From the NCBI RefSeq assembly GCF_038066595.1, contig NZ_JBBUTH010000007.1, positions 248,001-312,000 of the forward strand: a stretch of 64,000 nucleotides of DNA, written 5' to 3'. This stretch comes from Pseudaquabacterium inlustre. GTDB taxonomy: Bacteria > Pseudomonadota > Gammaproteobacteria > Burkholderiales > Burkholderiaceae_C. Shown one piece after another: positions 52,524 through 61,501 of this stretch (positions within the stretch are counted from its first letter, which is position 1; every line of letters starts with the position of its first letter). The position numbers were made by a program, and so were the translations under genes. The notes beneath the pieces are model-generated. The model did not search any database. It was not told the DNA's origin and was given only the letters and a program-made list of their open reading frames with translations.

Positions 52524-53663
52524 ATGACCACCGCCCCCGCGTCCGCCCCGCAGCGCCAGGTGGTGGCCGGCATGCCCGCGCAGCGCCTGTCGGCGGCCTT
52601 CGTCGTCGAGGACGCGCTGGGCCACGTCACCCACGCACGCGCGCTGCGCGCCGCAGCCGCCGAGCGCGACGACCTGGCGGCGCATTTCGTGCAGATCCCC
52701 TACACCGCCACCGACTGGCCCGGGCGGCTGCGCGGCCTGTCGTTCAGCGCCCGGCTGTCGCTGCGCGCACGCTCGGCGCTGGCCCAGCTGCCGCAGGCAC
52801 CGCAGGCGCTGTTCTTCCACACCCAGGCCCTGTTGCCGGCGTGCTGGCACCAGATCGCGTCGACGCCCAGCGTGATCTCGATGGACGCCACGCCGGCCGA
52901 CTTCAACCAGCTGGCCTTCGCCTACGACAGCCAGGTGGCCACCGGCACCAAGGGCCGCATCAAGCACCTGATGTTCCGCTCGCTGTTCGGCCGCGCGCAG
53001 GCCTTTGTCGCGATGTCGGCCTGGGTGCGCGACGGGCTGCAGCGCGACTACGGCGTCGAGGCCTCGCGCATCAGCGTCATCCCGCCGGGCATTGACACGG
53101 CCGAGTTCTCGCCCCCCCCGCCGCGTGCGGCCGGCGGCCCGACGCGCCTGCTGTTCGTCGGCGGCAACTTCCTGCGCAAGGGCGGCGCCACGCTGCTGCA
53201 GGCCTGGCGCGCCGGCCTGTCGGCCGACTGCGAGCTCGACATCGTGAGCCGCGACGCCGACATCCCGCCGGCACCGGGGCTGCGCGTGCACACCGGCCTG
53301 TCGCCCGGCGATCCGGCGCTGCGCGCGCTGTTCGCCCGCGCCGACCTGTTCCTGCACCCCAGCCAGGGCGACGCGAGCCCGTTCGCCATCGTCGAGGCGC
53401 TGTCCAGCGGGCTGCCGGTGATCGCCACGGCCGTCGGCGCGGTGCACGAGATGGTGATCGATGGCCGCACCGGCCTGGTCGTGCCGGTGGGCGATGCCAC
53501 CGCGCTGTTGGCCGCCGTGCGTGCGCTGGCCACCGACGCGCCGCGCCGCGCCGCGATGGCCGCTGCCGCCCGCGCGATGGCGCTGGCGCAGTTCGACGGC
53601 CGGCGCAATGCACACCGCGTGCTCGACCTGGTGGCCGCCGCGGCACGGGGAGAGACGCCATGA
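52524..53663 (+). CDS. Glycosyltransferase family 4
   Basis: A 379-residue GT4 enzyme. The C-terminal half shows RLLFVGGNFLRKGGATLLQAW, the FLHPSQGDASPFAIVEALSSGLPVIAT donor-site/E-x7-E region and AVGAVHEMV, all intact. An internal ATG at codon 17 could also start the protein. It lies 36 bp after the permease gene, and its stop overlaps the next glycosyltransferase. It is in the plus-strand operon between transporter and outer-membrane export genes, so it probably builds a short glycan linked to the exported product or contributes to exopolysaccharide. Specificity unknown. Confidence 0.83.
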   Translation: MTTAPASAPQRQVVAGMPAQRLSAAFVVEDALGHVTHARALRAAAAERDDLAAHFVQIPYTATDWPGRLRGLSFSARLSLRARSALAQLPQAPQALFFHTQALLPACWHQIASTPSVISMDATPADFNQLAFAYDSQVATGTKGRIKHLMFRSLFGRAQAFVAMSAWVRDGLQRDYGVEASRISVIPPGIDTAEFSPPPPRAAGGPTRLLFVGGNFLRKGGATLLQAWRAGLSADCELDIVSRDADIPPAPGLRVHTGLSPGDPALRALFARADLFLHPSQGDASPFAIVEALSSGLPVIATAVGAVHEMVIDGRTGLVVPVGDATALLAAVRALATDAPRRAAMAAAARAMALAQFDGRRNAHRVLDLVAAAARGETP

Positions 53664-55021
53664 GCGCGCAAGGCCCGCGCCACGCCGCGCCCCGTGCGAT
53701 GCTGATCAGCCACAAGCATCCCTACCCCACCGATGACGGCAAGAAGGCCGTGCTGGCCGGGTTTGCCGCCTGGCTGATCGAACGCCATGGCGCGGCGCAG
53801 GTCACCTACGTGGTCATCGACCATCCGCCCGCCGACGGTGTGGCCGAGGCCCTGCCCTGCGAGACGGTGTGGATCCCGCCGCCCGGCCGCATGGCCCAGG
53901 TCGCACACGCGCTGGCCAGCCTGGCGGGCCTGTCGGGCCTGTCGCTGCAGGAGGCCATGACCCGCTCGGGCCGTGTCGGCGCCGCGTTGCGGGCGCTGGT
54001 GGCGCAGCGGCGCCCGGCGCTGCTGGTACTGGACACCCTGCGCGTCGGCCAGTACGTCGAGCAGGGCCACGCCGACGGCCCGCGGCGGGTGCTGTACATG
54101 GACGACCTGTTCCACCTGCGCTTCGCACGTCTGGCCGCGCTGGCTGCGCAGGGCGCGGGCCAGGCCATGGCGCCGGCGGGCACCTTCGCGCGCGTGCTGC
54201 CCGCGCCAGCCCGGGCCCTGCTGGCCTGGCCGGCGCTGCGCAACCGGCTGTACCGGTTGGAGGCACGCAAGGTCGAGCGCCGTGAACTGGCCGCACCGCA
54301 CCGCTTCGACACCTGCCTGCTGATCAACCCCGACGAGACGACGCTGCTGCGCGCGCGTGCCGGCGCCGCGGCGGCACAGGTCCAGACCGTGCGGCCCCTG
54401 CTGGTGCAGGGCCCCACGCCGCCACCGCGGGCCTACGCCGGCGAGGCGCTGTTCGTGCTGTTCGGGTCGCTGCGCCATCCGGTGCACCGGGCCTCGGTGC
54501 TGCGCTTCATCGGGACCGAGGGCGATGCGGTGTTCGCGGCGCTGCCGGGGCTGCGGCTGGTGATCGTCGGCGACGGTGCCGACACCGGGGTGGTCGAGGC
54601 CTGCCGGCGCCGGCCGGGCACCGAGTTGGCGGGCTTCGTGCACGACATCGCGCCGCTGTTCGCGCGCGCCTGTGCGCTGCTGGTGCCCTCGCTGGCCGGT
54701 GGCGGCCTGCGCCTGAAGGCACTCACCGCCATGCACCACGGCCTGCCCATCGTGGCCACCGCAGCCGGCATCGAGGGCCTGCCGCTGCGCGACGGCGAGC
54801 AGGTGCTGCTGGCCGACACGCCCGCCAGCTTCGCCGCCCCGATGCAGCGCCTGCTCGACCGCGACTGCAACCGCCGTATCGGCGAGGCCGCGTCGGCCGT
54901 GTTCGAACGCGAGTTCGGCCGCAGCCGCGTCTTCGCCGATTTCGACCACCTGTTCGGCCTGCGGCCCCCCGGCCGCCTGCCGCTGCCCGCCGACCCGCTC
55001 GTTTCCCCATCCCTGCCATGA
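53660..55021 (+). CDS. Glycosyltransferase (GT4-like)
   Basis: A 453-residue protein with GT-B layout. The N-terminal half has SHKHPYPTDDGKKAVL and a middle MDDLFHLRFAR segment; the C-terminal half has RLVIVGDGADTG, LAGFVHDIAPLFARACALLVPSLAGGGLRLKAL and MHHGLPIVATAAGIEGL, which correspond to the GT4 donor-site region, with Gly-Gly in place of the usual acidic start of the E-x7-E motif. Such proteins are often annotated as glycosyltransferase family 1/4 in exopolysaccharide loci. Its start overlaps the previous gene and its stop the next one, so it is fully embedded in the operon. Confidence 0.75.
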   Translation: MSAQGPRHAAPRAMLISHKHPYPTDDGKKAVLAGFAAWLIERHGAAQVTYVVIDHPPADGVAEALPCETVWIPPPGRMAQVAHALASLAGLSGLSLQEAMTRSGRVGAALRALVAQRRPALLVLDTLRVGQYVEQGHADGPRRVLYMDDLFHLRFARLAALAAQGAGQAMAPAGTFARVLPAPARALLAWPALRNRLYRLEARKVERRELAAPHRFDTCLLINPDETTLLRARAGAAAAQVQTVRPLLVQGPTPPPRAYAGEALFVLFGSLRHPVHRASVLRFIGTEGDAVFAALPGLRLVIVGDGADTGVVEACRRRPGTELAGFVHDIAPLFARACALLVPSLAGGGLRLKALTAMHHGLPIVATAAGIEGLPLRDGEQVLLADTPASFAAPMQRLLDRDCNRRIGEAASAVFEREFGRSRVFADFDHLFGLRPPGRLPLPADPLVSPSLP

Positions 55022-56031
55022 AGCCACTCTGTCCGCTCCTGGCGCTGGCGCTGCTGGCCGCCGGCTGCAGCACCGCCCCGCGCTACCAGACCGAACGCGG
55101 CCTGCCCGACCTGCTGGCGCAGACCACCGCATCCGCACCGGCGCAAAGCGCCAACACGCTGCCGCGCCTGCCGGCCAGCGCGCCGCGCCCGGCCTACCGC
55201 CTGGGCGCGGGCGACGAACTGGCCGTCACCGTGTGGGGCCCGCGCGAGGTCTGGCAGGACGTGGTGCCGCAAGGCGGCAACCCATCGCGCAGCCAGGTCA
55301 CGGTGCAGGACGACGGCGCCATCGTGCTGCCCCTGGTGCGCCGTGTGGCCGTGGCCGGCCTGACGGTGACCGAGGCGCTGCAACGCATCGGCGAGGCCTA
55401 CCGCGGCGTGGCCGGTGCGCGCTTCCAGGTGGATGCCGCGCTGGCCCGCGCCCGCCCCCAGACGGTGCTGGTCGAAGGCGCCGTGGTCCGCCCCGGCCAG
55501 GTGACGCTGGCGCCCGAGGGCAGCACGCTGGGCGAGGCCGTGGTCGGCGCGGCGGGCGGCCTCACCGAGGCCGCCAACCCGGCGCGTGGCGTGCTCTTCC
55601 GCGGCGGCGACCAGTACGCGCTGGACTGGGACACGGCGCAGCAGGGCGGCAGCGACCTGCACCGCGTGGCGCTGCAGCCGGCCGACCGCATCTACTTCCC
55701 GCCCCGCCGCGTCGGTGTGGTGTATGTCTTCGGCGAGGTCTCGAACCCCGGCCTCTACCCGATCCCCACCCAGGGCCTCACGGTGCTGCAGGCCCTGGCA
55801 CAGGCCAAGGGCCCGCTGGTGCCGCAGGCCGACCAGCGCGCGCTGGTGCTGCTGCGCGCCGGCGACGCGGCCGAGCCGGCGATCTACCGCTTCTCGCTGG
55901 AGGAGGCGCTGGCCGCCCCCGAGATCGCACTGCTGCCCGGCGACCGGCTGTTCGTGCCGGCCACCGGCCTCACCGACTGGGAGCGCACGCTGCGGCAGGC
56001 CGTCCCGATCTTCGGTGTCATCCCGCGCTGA
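55018..56031 (+). CDS. Outer-membrane polysaccharide export lipoprotein (Wza/OPX family)
   Basis: A 337-residue lipoprotein with lipobox LLAAGC (Cys 17). The Poly_export domain starts with YRLGAGDELAVTVWG and continues through VTVQDDGAIVLPLV, with the TVTEALQRIGEAY helix. SLBB-like beta-grasp repeats follow (VLVEGAVVRPGQVTLAPEGSTL and VYVFGEVSNPGLYPIPTQGLTVLQAL). These proteins form the periplasmic and outer-membrane channel for capsule or exopolysaccharide. It overlaps the glycosyltransferase upstream and precedes the thioesterase by 10 bp. Finding an OPX protein inside an operon with a thioesterase and a phosphopantetheinyl transferase is unusual and suggests that the peptide product uses a polysaccharide-like export path. 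Confidence 0.88.
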   Translation: MKPLCPLLALALLAAGCSTAPRYQTERGLPDLLAQTTASAPAQSANTLPRLPASAPRPAYRLGAGDELAVTVWGPREVWQDVVPQGGNPSRSQVTVQDDGAIVLPLVRRVAVAGLTVTEALQRIGEAYRGVAGARFQVDAALARARPQTVLVEGAVVRPGQVTLAPEGSTLGEAVVGAAGGLTEAANPARGVLFRGGDQYALDWDTAQQGGSDLHRVALQPADRIYFPPRRVGVVYVFGEVSNPGLYPIPTQGLTVLQALAQAKGPLVPQADQRALVLLRAGDAAEPAIYRFSLEEALAAPEIALLPGDRLFVPATGLTDWERTLRQAVPIFGVIPR

Positions 56032-56041
56032 GGCCCTGGAC

Positions 56042-56806
56042 ATGCGCCCCTTCGACCCCCGCCGCCAGCCCTGGATCAGCCACCATGTGCCGAACCCAGC
56101 CGCACGCCTGCGGCTGTTCTGCTTTCCGTTCGCCGGCGGGGGCGCGTCCGCCTACCGAGGCTGGGCCCGCGAACTGCCGTCCGACGTCGAGGTGTGTCCG
56201 GTGCAGTATCCAGGGCGCGAGACCCGCATCACCGAGCCGCTGCAGACCGCGCTGCCCGTGCTGGTGCGCATGGCCGCCGGCGCACTGGAGCCGCTGCTCG
56301 ACGAACCCTACGCCTTCTTCGGCCACAGCATGGGTGCGCTGATGGCCTTCGAGCTGACGCGCGAGCTGCTGCACCGCGGCTTGCGCCCGCCCGAGCAGCT
56401 GGTGCTGTCGGCCTACCGCGCCCCGACGCTGCCGCACTGGAGCGCCCTGCCCTACGACCTGCCCCACGACGAGTTCGTCGACCGCCTGCGCAAGCTGGAG
56501 GGCACGCCGCAGGCGGCGCTCGACTCGCCCGAGCTGATGGAGATGATCCTGCCGATCCTGCGCGCCGACTGCCAGGTGTGCGACGAGTACCGGCTGCGCG
56601 ACACCACGCCGCTGCCGGTGCCGCTGGCCGTGTTCGGTGGCCGCAGCGATCCCGAGGCCGGTGAGGCCCAGCTCCAGCCCTGGCAGGCACTCGCCGGCGC
56701 GGGCTTCACGCTGCGCATGTTCGACGGTGGGCACTTCTACCTGAACAGCGCACGCGCCGGGTTCATGTCCGCGCTGTCGGAGGTGCTGTCGGCGCGGCAT
56801 GGCTGA
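56042..56806 (+). CDS. Type II (editing) thioesterase
   Basis: A 254-residue alpha/beta hydrolase of the type II thioesterase family, which frees megasynthase carrier proteins from wrong or stalled acyl groups. Motifs: LFCFPFAGGGAS at the N-terminus, nucleophile elbow GHSMGA (about residue 95), the late Asp region (GGRSDPEAG) and the catalytic His in DGGHFYL. ATG 56042 follows the export lipoprotein by 10 bp. It might also help product release, because the last megasynthase has no canonical thioesterase domain. Confidence 0.92.
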   Translation: MRPFDPRRQPWISHHVPNPAARLRLFCFPFAGGGASAYRGWARELPSDVEVCPVQYPGRETRITEPLQTALPVLVRMAAGALEPLLDEPYAFFGHSMGALMAFELTRELLHRGLRPPEQLVLSAYRAPTLPHWSALPYDLPHDEFVDRLRKLEGTPQAALDSPELMEMILPILRADCQVCDEYRLRDTTPLPVPLAVFGGRSDPEAGEAQLQPWQALAGAGFTLRMFDGGHFYLNSARAGFMSALSEVLSARHG

Positions 56807-56845
56807 GCTGTTGCGCCGCCGCCCCGATCACCACGCCGCAGCGCG

Positions 56846-57535
56846 ATGAGCCGGCAGCCGACGCGCACGGTGCACTGGTGCGAAGCCTCGGTGGATGCGC
56901 TGGCCGGCTGGGACGACCAGTTCGCGCGCTGGCTGCACGCCAACGAGCAAGCCCGCGCGGCGCGCTTCCACCGCGAGGTCGACGCCAGGCGCCACCGCCG
57001 CGCCCACGGCCTGTTGCGTGGACTGCTGGGCCGCGCCATCGGCGCTGATCCTGCGGCGCTGAGCTTCGTCGACGCACCCGGCGGCAAGCCGGCGCTGTGG
57101 CCGCCCTCGCCCTGGCGCTTCAACCTCTCGCATGCCGGCGACCGGGTGCTGGTGGCCTGGGCCTGGGACATCGAGGTGGGGGCCGACATCGAGCAGGTGC
57201 GGCCCGGCATCGGCCGCGAGGGCCTGGGTGAGCGCTTCTTCCACCCGCTGGAGGCGGCCGCGGTGCAGGCCTCGTCTTCACCGGACGACACCTTCATCAC
57301 GCTGTGGTCACGCAAGGAAGCGGTGCTGAAGGCCTGGGGCGACGGCCTGGCCGTGGACCTGCACCGTTTCGAGGTCGCATCGCCGGCCGGGCACGGCACG
57401 GTGACGGCGCCGCCAGACACCGCCGCCGCGCGGCACGCCTGGTGGTGGTGCGATCTGGGCGTGGCCGGCCCCTATCGCGCCGCGGTGGCCGGCGACGGCC
57501 TGCCAGCCACGCTGCAGCACAGCGCCTGGCCCTGA
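56846..57535 (+). CDS. 4'-Phosphopantetheinyl transferase (Sfp type)
   Basis: A 229-residue Sfp-type transferase that moves the 4'-phosphopantetheine arm of CoA onto carrier-protein serines. Motifs: FNLSHAGD, VGADIE (Mg2+ ligands, about residue 111) and WSRKEAVLKAWGDGL (about 153). It is the last gene of the plus-strand operon, 39 bp after the thioesterase, and should activate the seven carrier domains encoded on the minus strand. Its presence shows that the plus-strand operon serves the megasynthases. Confidence 0.93.
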   Translation: MSRQPTRTVHWCEASVDALAGWDDQFARWLHANEQARAARFHREVDARRHRRAHGLLRGLLGRAIGADPAALSFVDAPGGKPALWPPSPWRFNLSHAGDRVLVAWAWDIEVGADIEQVRPGIGREGLGERFFHPLEAAAVQASSSPDDTFITLWSRKEAVLKAWGDGLAVDLHRFEVASPAGHGTVTAPPDTAAARHAWWWCDLGVAGPYRAAVAGDGLPATLQHSAWP

Positions 57536-57548
57536 GGCTGCCCCGCCA

Positions 57549-57562
57549 CCGCGTGCACGCGG
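57549..57562. promoter_or_regulatory. 14-bp perfect palindrome
   Basis: CCGCGTGCACGCGG is a perfect palindrome 13 bases after the end of the phosphopantetheinyl transferase and about 75 bases before the DUF1800 start. It may be a regulator site or part of a weak transcript end; no T run follows directly. In DNA this GC-rich, chance occurrence cannot be excluded. Confidence 0.3.
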
Positions 57563-57635
57563 GCCGCATTAGGTTTCGCAAAGGGCGGTTTTTCGCGGGA
57601 TCGGCCGCCCCGGCTGCGGGGAACACTGACGTACC

Positions 57636-59426
57636 ATGTCAGCCGATCCCCTGTCCCTGCGGAAGCCCCGCACCCTGTGGCGTGCCAGCCGTACCGGCGC
57701 AGCAATGCTGTCGGCCCTGTGGTTGCTCGCCGCCTGCGGCGGCGGCGGGGGCGGTGCCAGCAGCAGCACGAGCAGCACCGAATCCACCGCCAGCGCGGCC
57801 ACCACGGCCAATGCCACGGCGGCATCGCCCCGCACCACCAGCACCGACGCCGCACGCCTGGCCGCCCAGGCCAGCTTCGGCGCCACCGAAGCCCTGGTCG
57901 ACGACATCCGAAACCAGGGCCCGGGCGCCTGGATCGCCACGCAGATGCAGGCCTCCGGCTCGCATTACCACAGCGGCGGCGGCGACGAGATCGACCGCCA
58001 GACCAGCGGCGTGGCCTGGTGCGACCGCGCCGGCGTGGACGTGTCCGCCTGCTGGATGGAGTACCAATCGACCCAGCCGCTGGTGCGCGACTTCTACCGC
58101 AACGCGCTGACCCAGCCCGACCAGTTGCGCCAGCGCGTGGCCTTCGCGATCCAGCAGATCGTCGTGGTCAGCAATGCCGAGGTGCTGGGCACCTACGGCC
58201 ATCGCCGCTGGCACAACGCGCTGCTGGACAAGGCCTTCGCCAACTGGCGCGACGTGCTGCGCCAGGCCATCGTCTCGCCATTGATGGGCGAGTACCTGGG
58301 CCACATCAACAACCACAAGGCCGCGCCGAACGAGAACTTCGCGCGCGAGCTGCTGCAGCTGTTCTCGATCGGCACCTGCCGCCTGTCCGCCGACGGCCGC
58401 CTCGAGGGCGGGCGCTGCACTGCCAACTACGACAACGAGACCGTGCGGGCCTATGCCTATGCACTGACCGGCTGGACCTATCCGCTTGGCGGCCAGGGCG
58501 CCGGCGGCTGCTGGCCGGCCGGCACGAACTGTCGCTACCTCGACGGCGAGATGGTGGCGCTGCCCGCCTACCACGACACCAGCACGCGGCGCCTGCTGTC
58601 GGGCATCGTGGTACCCGCCGGCAGCGACCCGGCGTCTGCCGCCGACCTGGTGCTCGACAGCCTGATGGCCCACGCCTCGATGGGCCCGTTCATCGGCCGG
58701 CAACTGATCCAGCACCTGGTCACCAGCAACCCCTCGGCGGCCTATGTGACCCGTGTGGCCAGCGCCTTCGACAGCGGGCGCTATACCGCGGGCGCGCAGA
58801 CCTTCGGCACCGGCCGCAAAGGTGACCTGGCGGCCACGGTGGCCGCCGTGCTGCTCGACAGCGAGGCACGCCGCGCCGATCCGGGCCGCGACTTCGGCCG
58901 CCTGCGCGAACCGGCCCTGCTGTTCACCAGCGTGCTGCGCGCACTCGACGGCACCACCGACGGTGAACCCTTCGGCTTCGCCATCGGCGGCGCGCTGCGC
59001 CAGGTGGTCTTCCGGCCGCCCACGGTGTTCAGCTTCTACCTGCCCGACCAGCCGCTGCCCGGCAGCACGCTGGTGGCCCCCGCCTTCGGCATCCACGGCG
59101 CCAACACGGCACTGGCGCGGCTGAACTTCCTGTCATGGCTGATCGACCAGGGCGGCAGCGCCGCCGGCACGGGCCGCAGCGACGCACTGCCGACACGGGT
59201 CGATCTCAGCCGCTTCGCCACAAGCGCCGACGACGCCGGCGCGCTGGTCGACCGCCTGTCCACGCTGGCCACCGGCGGCACGCTGCCGGCATCGGCCCGG
59301 TCAAAGGTGGTGCAGGCCGTGCAAGCGGCCGGCAGTGCCGAGACCGGTACCGCCGCCCAGCTGGCACGCGCCAAGCGCGCCGCCTGGCTGGTCTTCGCCT
59401 CGCCGCAGTTCCAGGTCCAACGATGA
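57636..59426 (+). CDS. DUF1800 family lipoprotein
   Basis: A 596-residue protein with a lipoprotein signal (ALWLLAAC, Cys 34) followed by a Gly run and a Ser/Thr-rich linker to about residue 70. DUF1800 features follow: a helical N-part with RLAAQASFGAT, then LRQRVAFAIQQIVV and the family hallmark NENFARELLQLFSIG (about 230), and further on YAYALTGWTY. DUF1800 proteins are exported, of unknown activity, and nearly always lie next to a DUF1501 gene, as here; the two overlap by four bases. Not obviously linked to the biosynthetic cluster. Confidence 0.88.
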   Translation: MSADPLSLRKPRTLWRASRTGAAMLSALWLLAACGGGGGGASSSTSSTESTASAATTANATAASPRTTSTDAARLAAQASFGATEALVDDIRNQGPGAWIATQMQASGSHYHSGGGDEIDRQTSGVAWCDRAGVDVSACWMEYQSTQPLVRDFYRNALTQPDQLRQRVAFAIQQIVVVSNAEVLGTYGHRRWHNALLDKAFANWRDVLRQAIVSPLMGEYLGHINNHKAAPNENFARELLQLFSIGTCRLSADGRLEGGRCTANYDNETVRAYAYALTGWTYPLGGQGAGGCWPAGTNCRYLDGEMVALPAYHDTSTRRLLSGIVVPAGSDPASAADLVLDSLMAHASMGPFIGRQLIQHLVTSNPSAAYVTRVASAFDSGRYTAGAQTFGTGRKGDLAATVAAVLLDSEARRADPGRDFGRLREPALLFTSVLRALDGTTDGEPFGFAIGGALRQVVFRPPTVFSFYLPDQPLPGSTLVAPAFGIHGANTALARLNFLSWLIDQGGSAAGTGRSDALPTRVDLSRFATSADDAGALVDRLSTLATGGTLPASARSKVVQAVQAAGSAETGTAAQLARAKRAAWLVFASPQFQVQR

Positions 59427-60874
59427 ACCCTCAGCATCTCCTGTCGCGCCGCCAGTGGCTGCGCCGTGTGGCCGGCTTCGGTGCCGCCCTGGGCGGCGGC
59501 GCCGGCGCCTCGCTGCTGCTGCCCGCCTCGTCGGTGCAGGCGGCCGACTACCGCGCACTGGTCTGCGTGTTCCAGTACGGGGGCAACGACGGCCTGAACA
59601 CCATCGTGCCGACCGACGACGCCCGTTACGCTGCCTATGCGGCGGTGCGCGGCGAGCTGGCGCTGCCGCGCGAGCGCCTGATTGCCGTGCCGGGCACCGA
59701 CTTCGGCCTGCATCCGGCGCTGTCGTCGCTGGCCACAATGTTTGCCGAGCGCCGCGCCGCGCCGGTGTGGAACGTCGGTCCGATGCGCCGCCGCCTCGAC
59801 CTCGCCGGTCTGCGCGCCGCCATCCTGGCCGGCGACGCCAGCGCGGTGCCCGACAACCTGTTCTCGCATTCCGACCAGCAGGTGCTGTGGGAGACCGCTG
59901 GCGCCTCGACGCTGGACCGCACCGGTTGGGGTGGCCGGGCCAGCCAGGCGCTGGCCACCACCTGGCCGGTGATGGCGATCGGCGACGCCGGGCTGCGCTT
60001 CGGCTTGTCGTCGCAATCGGGCGCGGTGGTGCTGCCGGGCCCGGGCACCGACCTGGTGCCCGCCGGCTTCAGCACCGCCGATCTGGCCACTGCAGCAGGT
60101 GCGGCGCGCCGCGACGCCCTGGCCGCCATGTACGCCGCCCCAGGTGATTCAGCCCTGGCCGACGCCTTCGTCGCGGGCCAGCAGCAGGCCTTCGACATGG
60201 CCTCGGGTCTGGCCTCGCTGGTCAAGGTGCAGCCCGGCCAGGCCAGCGCATTGGCCGCGGTCGATGCCGCGTTCGCGCCGCTGGTGGCCAACGGCGGCAT
60301 CCAGACCTCGATGGGCCAGCAGTTCTACCAGGTGGCCAAGATGGTGGCCGCCAGTGCCGGACTGGGCGTGCGCCGGCAGATCTTTTTCACCTCGCAGCAT
60401 GGCTACGACACCCACCGCGGCCAGATCGCGCGGGGCGACGTGCTGGCTGGCGACCATGCGCGGCTGCTCACCGAGTTCGGTGACGCGGTGGCCGCGCTGC
60501 ACCGCGCCATGGCCGCCATCGGGCTCGACGGCGCAGTGACCACGTTCACGCACAGCGACTTCGGCCGCACATTCCGGCCCAACCGCAGCCTGGGCACCGA
60601 CCATGCCTGGGGCAACACGCAGCTGGTGTTCGGCTCGTCGGTGCTGGGCGGGCGCGGCTGGGGCCTGCATCCCCAGCTGCAGCTGGCCGGGCCGGACGAC
60701 ATCGACGCGCTGGCCACCGAGCCGGCCGGGCGCTGGCTGCCCACCACCGCCGTGGAAGAGTACGTGGCCACGCTGCTGCGCTGGTGCGGGGCCGACAGCT
60801 CGCAGCTGGCACAGGCGCTGCCCAACCTGTCGGCCGTGAGCGGCTCGTCGCCGCTGGGCTTCCTGCCCGCCTGA
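59423..60874 (+). CDS. DUF1501 family protein, probable Tat substrate
   Basis: A 483-residue protein of the DUF1501 (sulfatase-like fold) family. The N-terminus SRRQWLRRVAGFGAALGGG is a twin-arginine-type signal ending near AQA-like SSVQAAD. Family features are VCVFQYGGNDGLNTIVP near residue 50, QQFYQVAKMVAAS, FTSQHGYDTH, the VTTFTHSDFGRTF segment and DHAWGNTQLVFG. The ATG overlaps the DUF1800 stop. A strong hairpin follows the stop codon. Function unknown; the DUF1800/DUF1501 pair is widespread in proteobacteria. Confidence 0.9.
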   Translation: MNPQHLLSRRQWLRRVAGFGAALGGGAGASLLLPASSVQAADYRALVCVFQYGGNDGLNTIVPTDDARYAAYAAVRGELALPRERLIAVPGTDFGLHPALSSLATMFAERRAAPVWNVGPMRRRLDLAGLRAAILAGDASAVPDNLFSHSDQQVLWETAGASTLDRTGWGGRASQALATTWPVMAIGDAGLRFGLSSQSGAVVLPGPGTDLVPAGFSTADLATAAGAARRDALAAMYAAPGDSALADAFVAGQQQAFDMASGLASLVKVQPGQASALAAVDAAFAPLVANGGIQTSMGQQFYQVAKMVAASAGLGVRRQIFFTSQHGYDTHRGQIARGDVLAGDHARLLTEFGDAVAALHRAMAAIGLDGAVTTFTHSDFGRTFRPNRSLGTDHAWGNTQLVFGSSVLGGRGWGLHPQLQLAGPDDIDALATEPAGRWLPTTAVEEYVATLLRWCGADSSQLAQALPNLSAVSGSSPLGFLPA

Positions 60875-60879
60875 ACGAC

Positions 60880-60903
60880 ACAGGCCGCCCGCAGGCGGCC
60901 TGT
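60880..60903. terminator. Strong hairpin between convergent genes
   Basis: A perfect 10-bp stem (ACAGGCCGCC/GGCGGCCTGT) with a CGCA loop lies five bases after the DUF1501 stop and about 30 bases from the stop of the opposing PEP-CTERM gene. No T tract is present, but the stem is stable and symmetrical, so it probably ends transcripts from both sides. Confidence 0.65.
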
Positions 60904-60934
60904 TGCACGCGATGGCGCCTCGGCGCCGAACGCC

Positions 60935-61501
60935 TCAGCGACGGCGCAGTCCGCGATGCACGCCGAAGGCCAGCAGACCGGCCATCAGCATCAGCGGCGA
61001 CGCTGGCTCGGGCACCGGCAGCGGCGTGCTGCCCAGCACACCCAGGTAGGCACCATTGCCACCGGCCGACACACCAACGACCACCAGGCCGTACAGGCCC
61101 GCCTGCGGCAGCAACGCCGGCAGCGTGAAGCCGTCGCTGGCGGTCGTGTCGATGCCCAGGAGCGTGGGCGTGTTGTCGGGCGCGACGGAAACAAAGGCGA
61201 TCGCCGCGATCGCGGCCAGATCGCTGGTCGGACCGGTCAGCGTGGGCGGGTTGGGCAGGACGATCGATGCGACGCCCAGCGACCGCTGCGTCACCGTGAA
61301 CAGGAACAGATCGCTGAACGGGTCGGTGGCACCGACATGCTGGTTGATCAGCACCCCCGCCTTGTCGGTCAGGTCGCCCATGAGGATCGGGCTCTGGCCG
61401 GGGCCGAAGACGCCGGCCAGGGTCAAGGCCTGTGCCGGTGCCACGAATGCGAGGCAGGCGCCTGCGGCAAGTACCAGCTTGGCAATGAGACTGCGCATCA
61501 T
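60935..61501 (-). CDS. PEP-CTERM sorting domain protein
   Basis: A 188-residue exported protein: signal peptide (about 1-25, ending PAQA), a short beta-rich middle of unknown function, and a C-terminal PEP-CTERM signal with VPEPASP, a hydrophobic helix (LMLMAGLLAFGV) and the basic tail HRGLRRR. PEP-CTERM proteins are cut and anchored by exosortase (XrtA), and the system is linked to exopolysaccharide and biofilm formation. Start: tandem ATGs at 61501 and 61498 have GAGGGG upstream; a longer frame to 61621 adds only a non-signal N-terminus. No exosortase is in the window, so it must be elsewhere. Its neighbour is a Wzy-type gene of an exopolysaccharide locus. Confidence 0.88.
   Translation of the reverse strand: MMRSLIAKLVLAAGACLAFVAPAQALTLAGVFGPGQSPILMGDLTDKAGVLINQHVGATDPFSDLFLFTVTQRSLGVASIVLPNPPTLTGPTSDLAAIAAIAFVSVAPDNTPTLLGIDTTASDGFTLPALLPQAGLYGLVVVGVSAGGNGAYLGVLGSTPLPVPEPASPLMLMAGLLAFGVHRGLRRR

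Noticed and set aside
41296..57535. An MbtH-like helper gene for the A domains.
   Set aside because: I looked for the short MbtH protein with its three conserved Trp in and between both operons and found none; it may be elsewhere or not needed.
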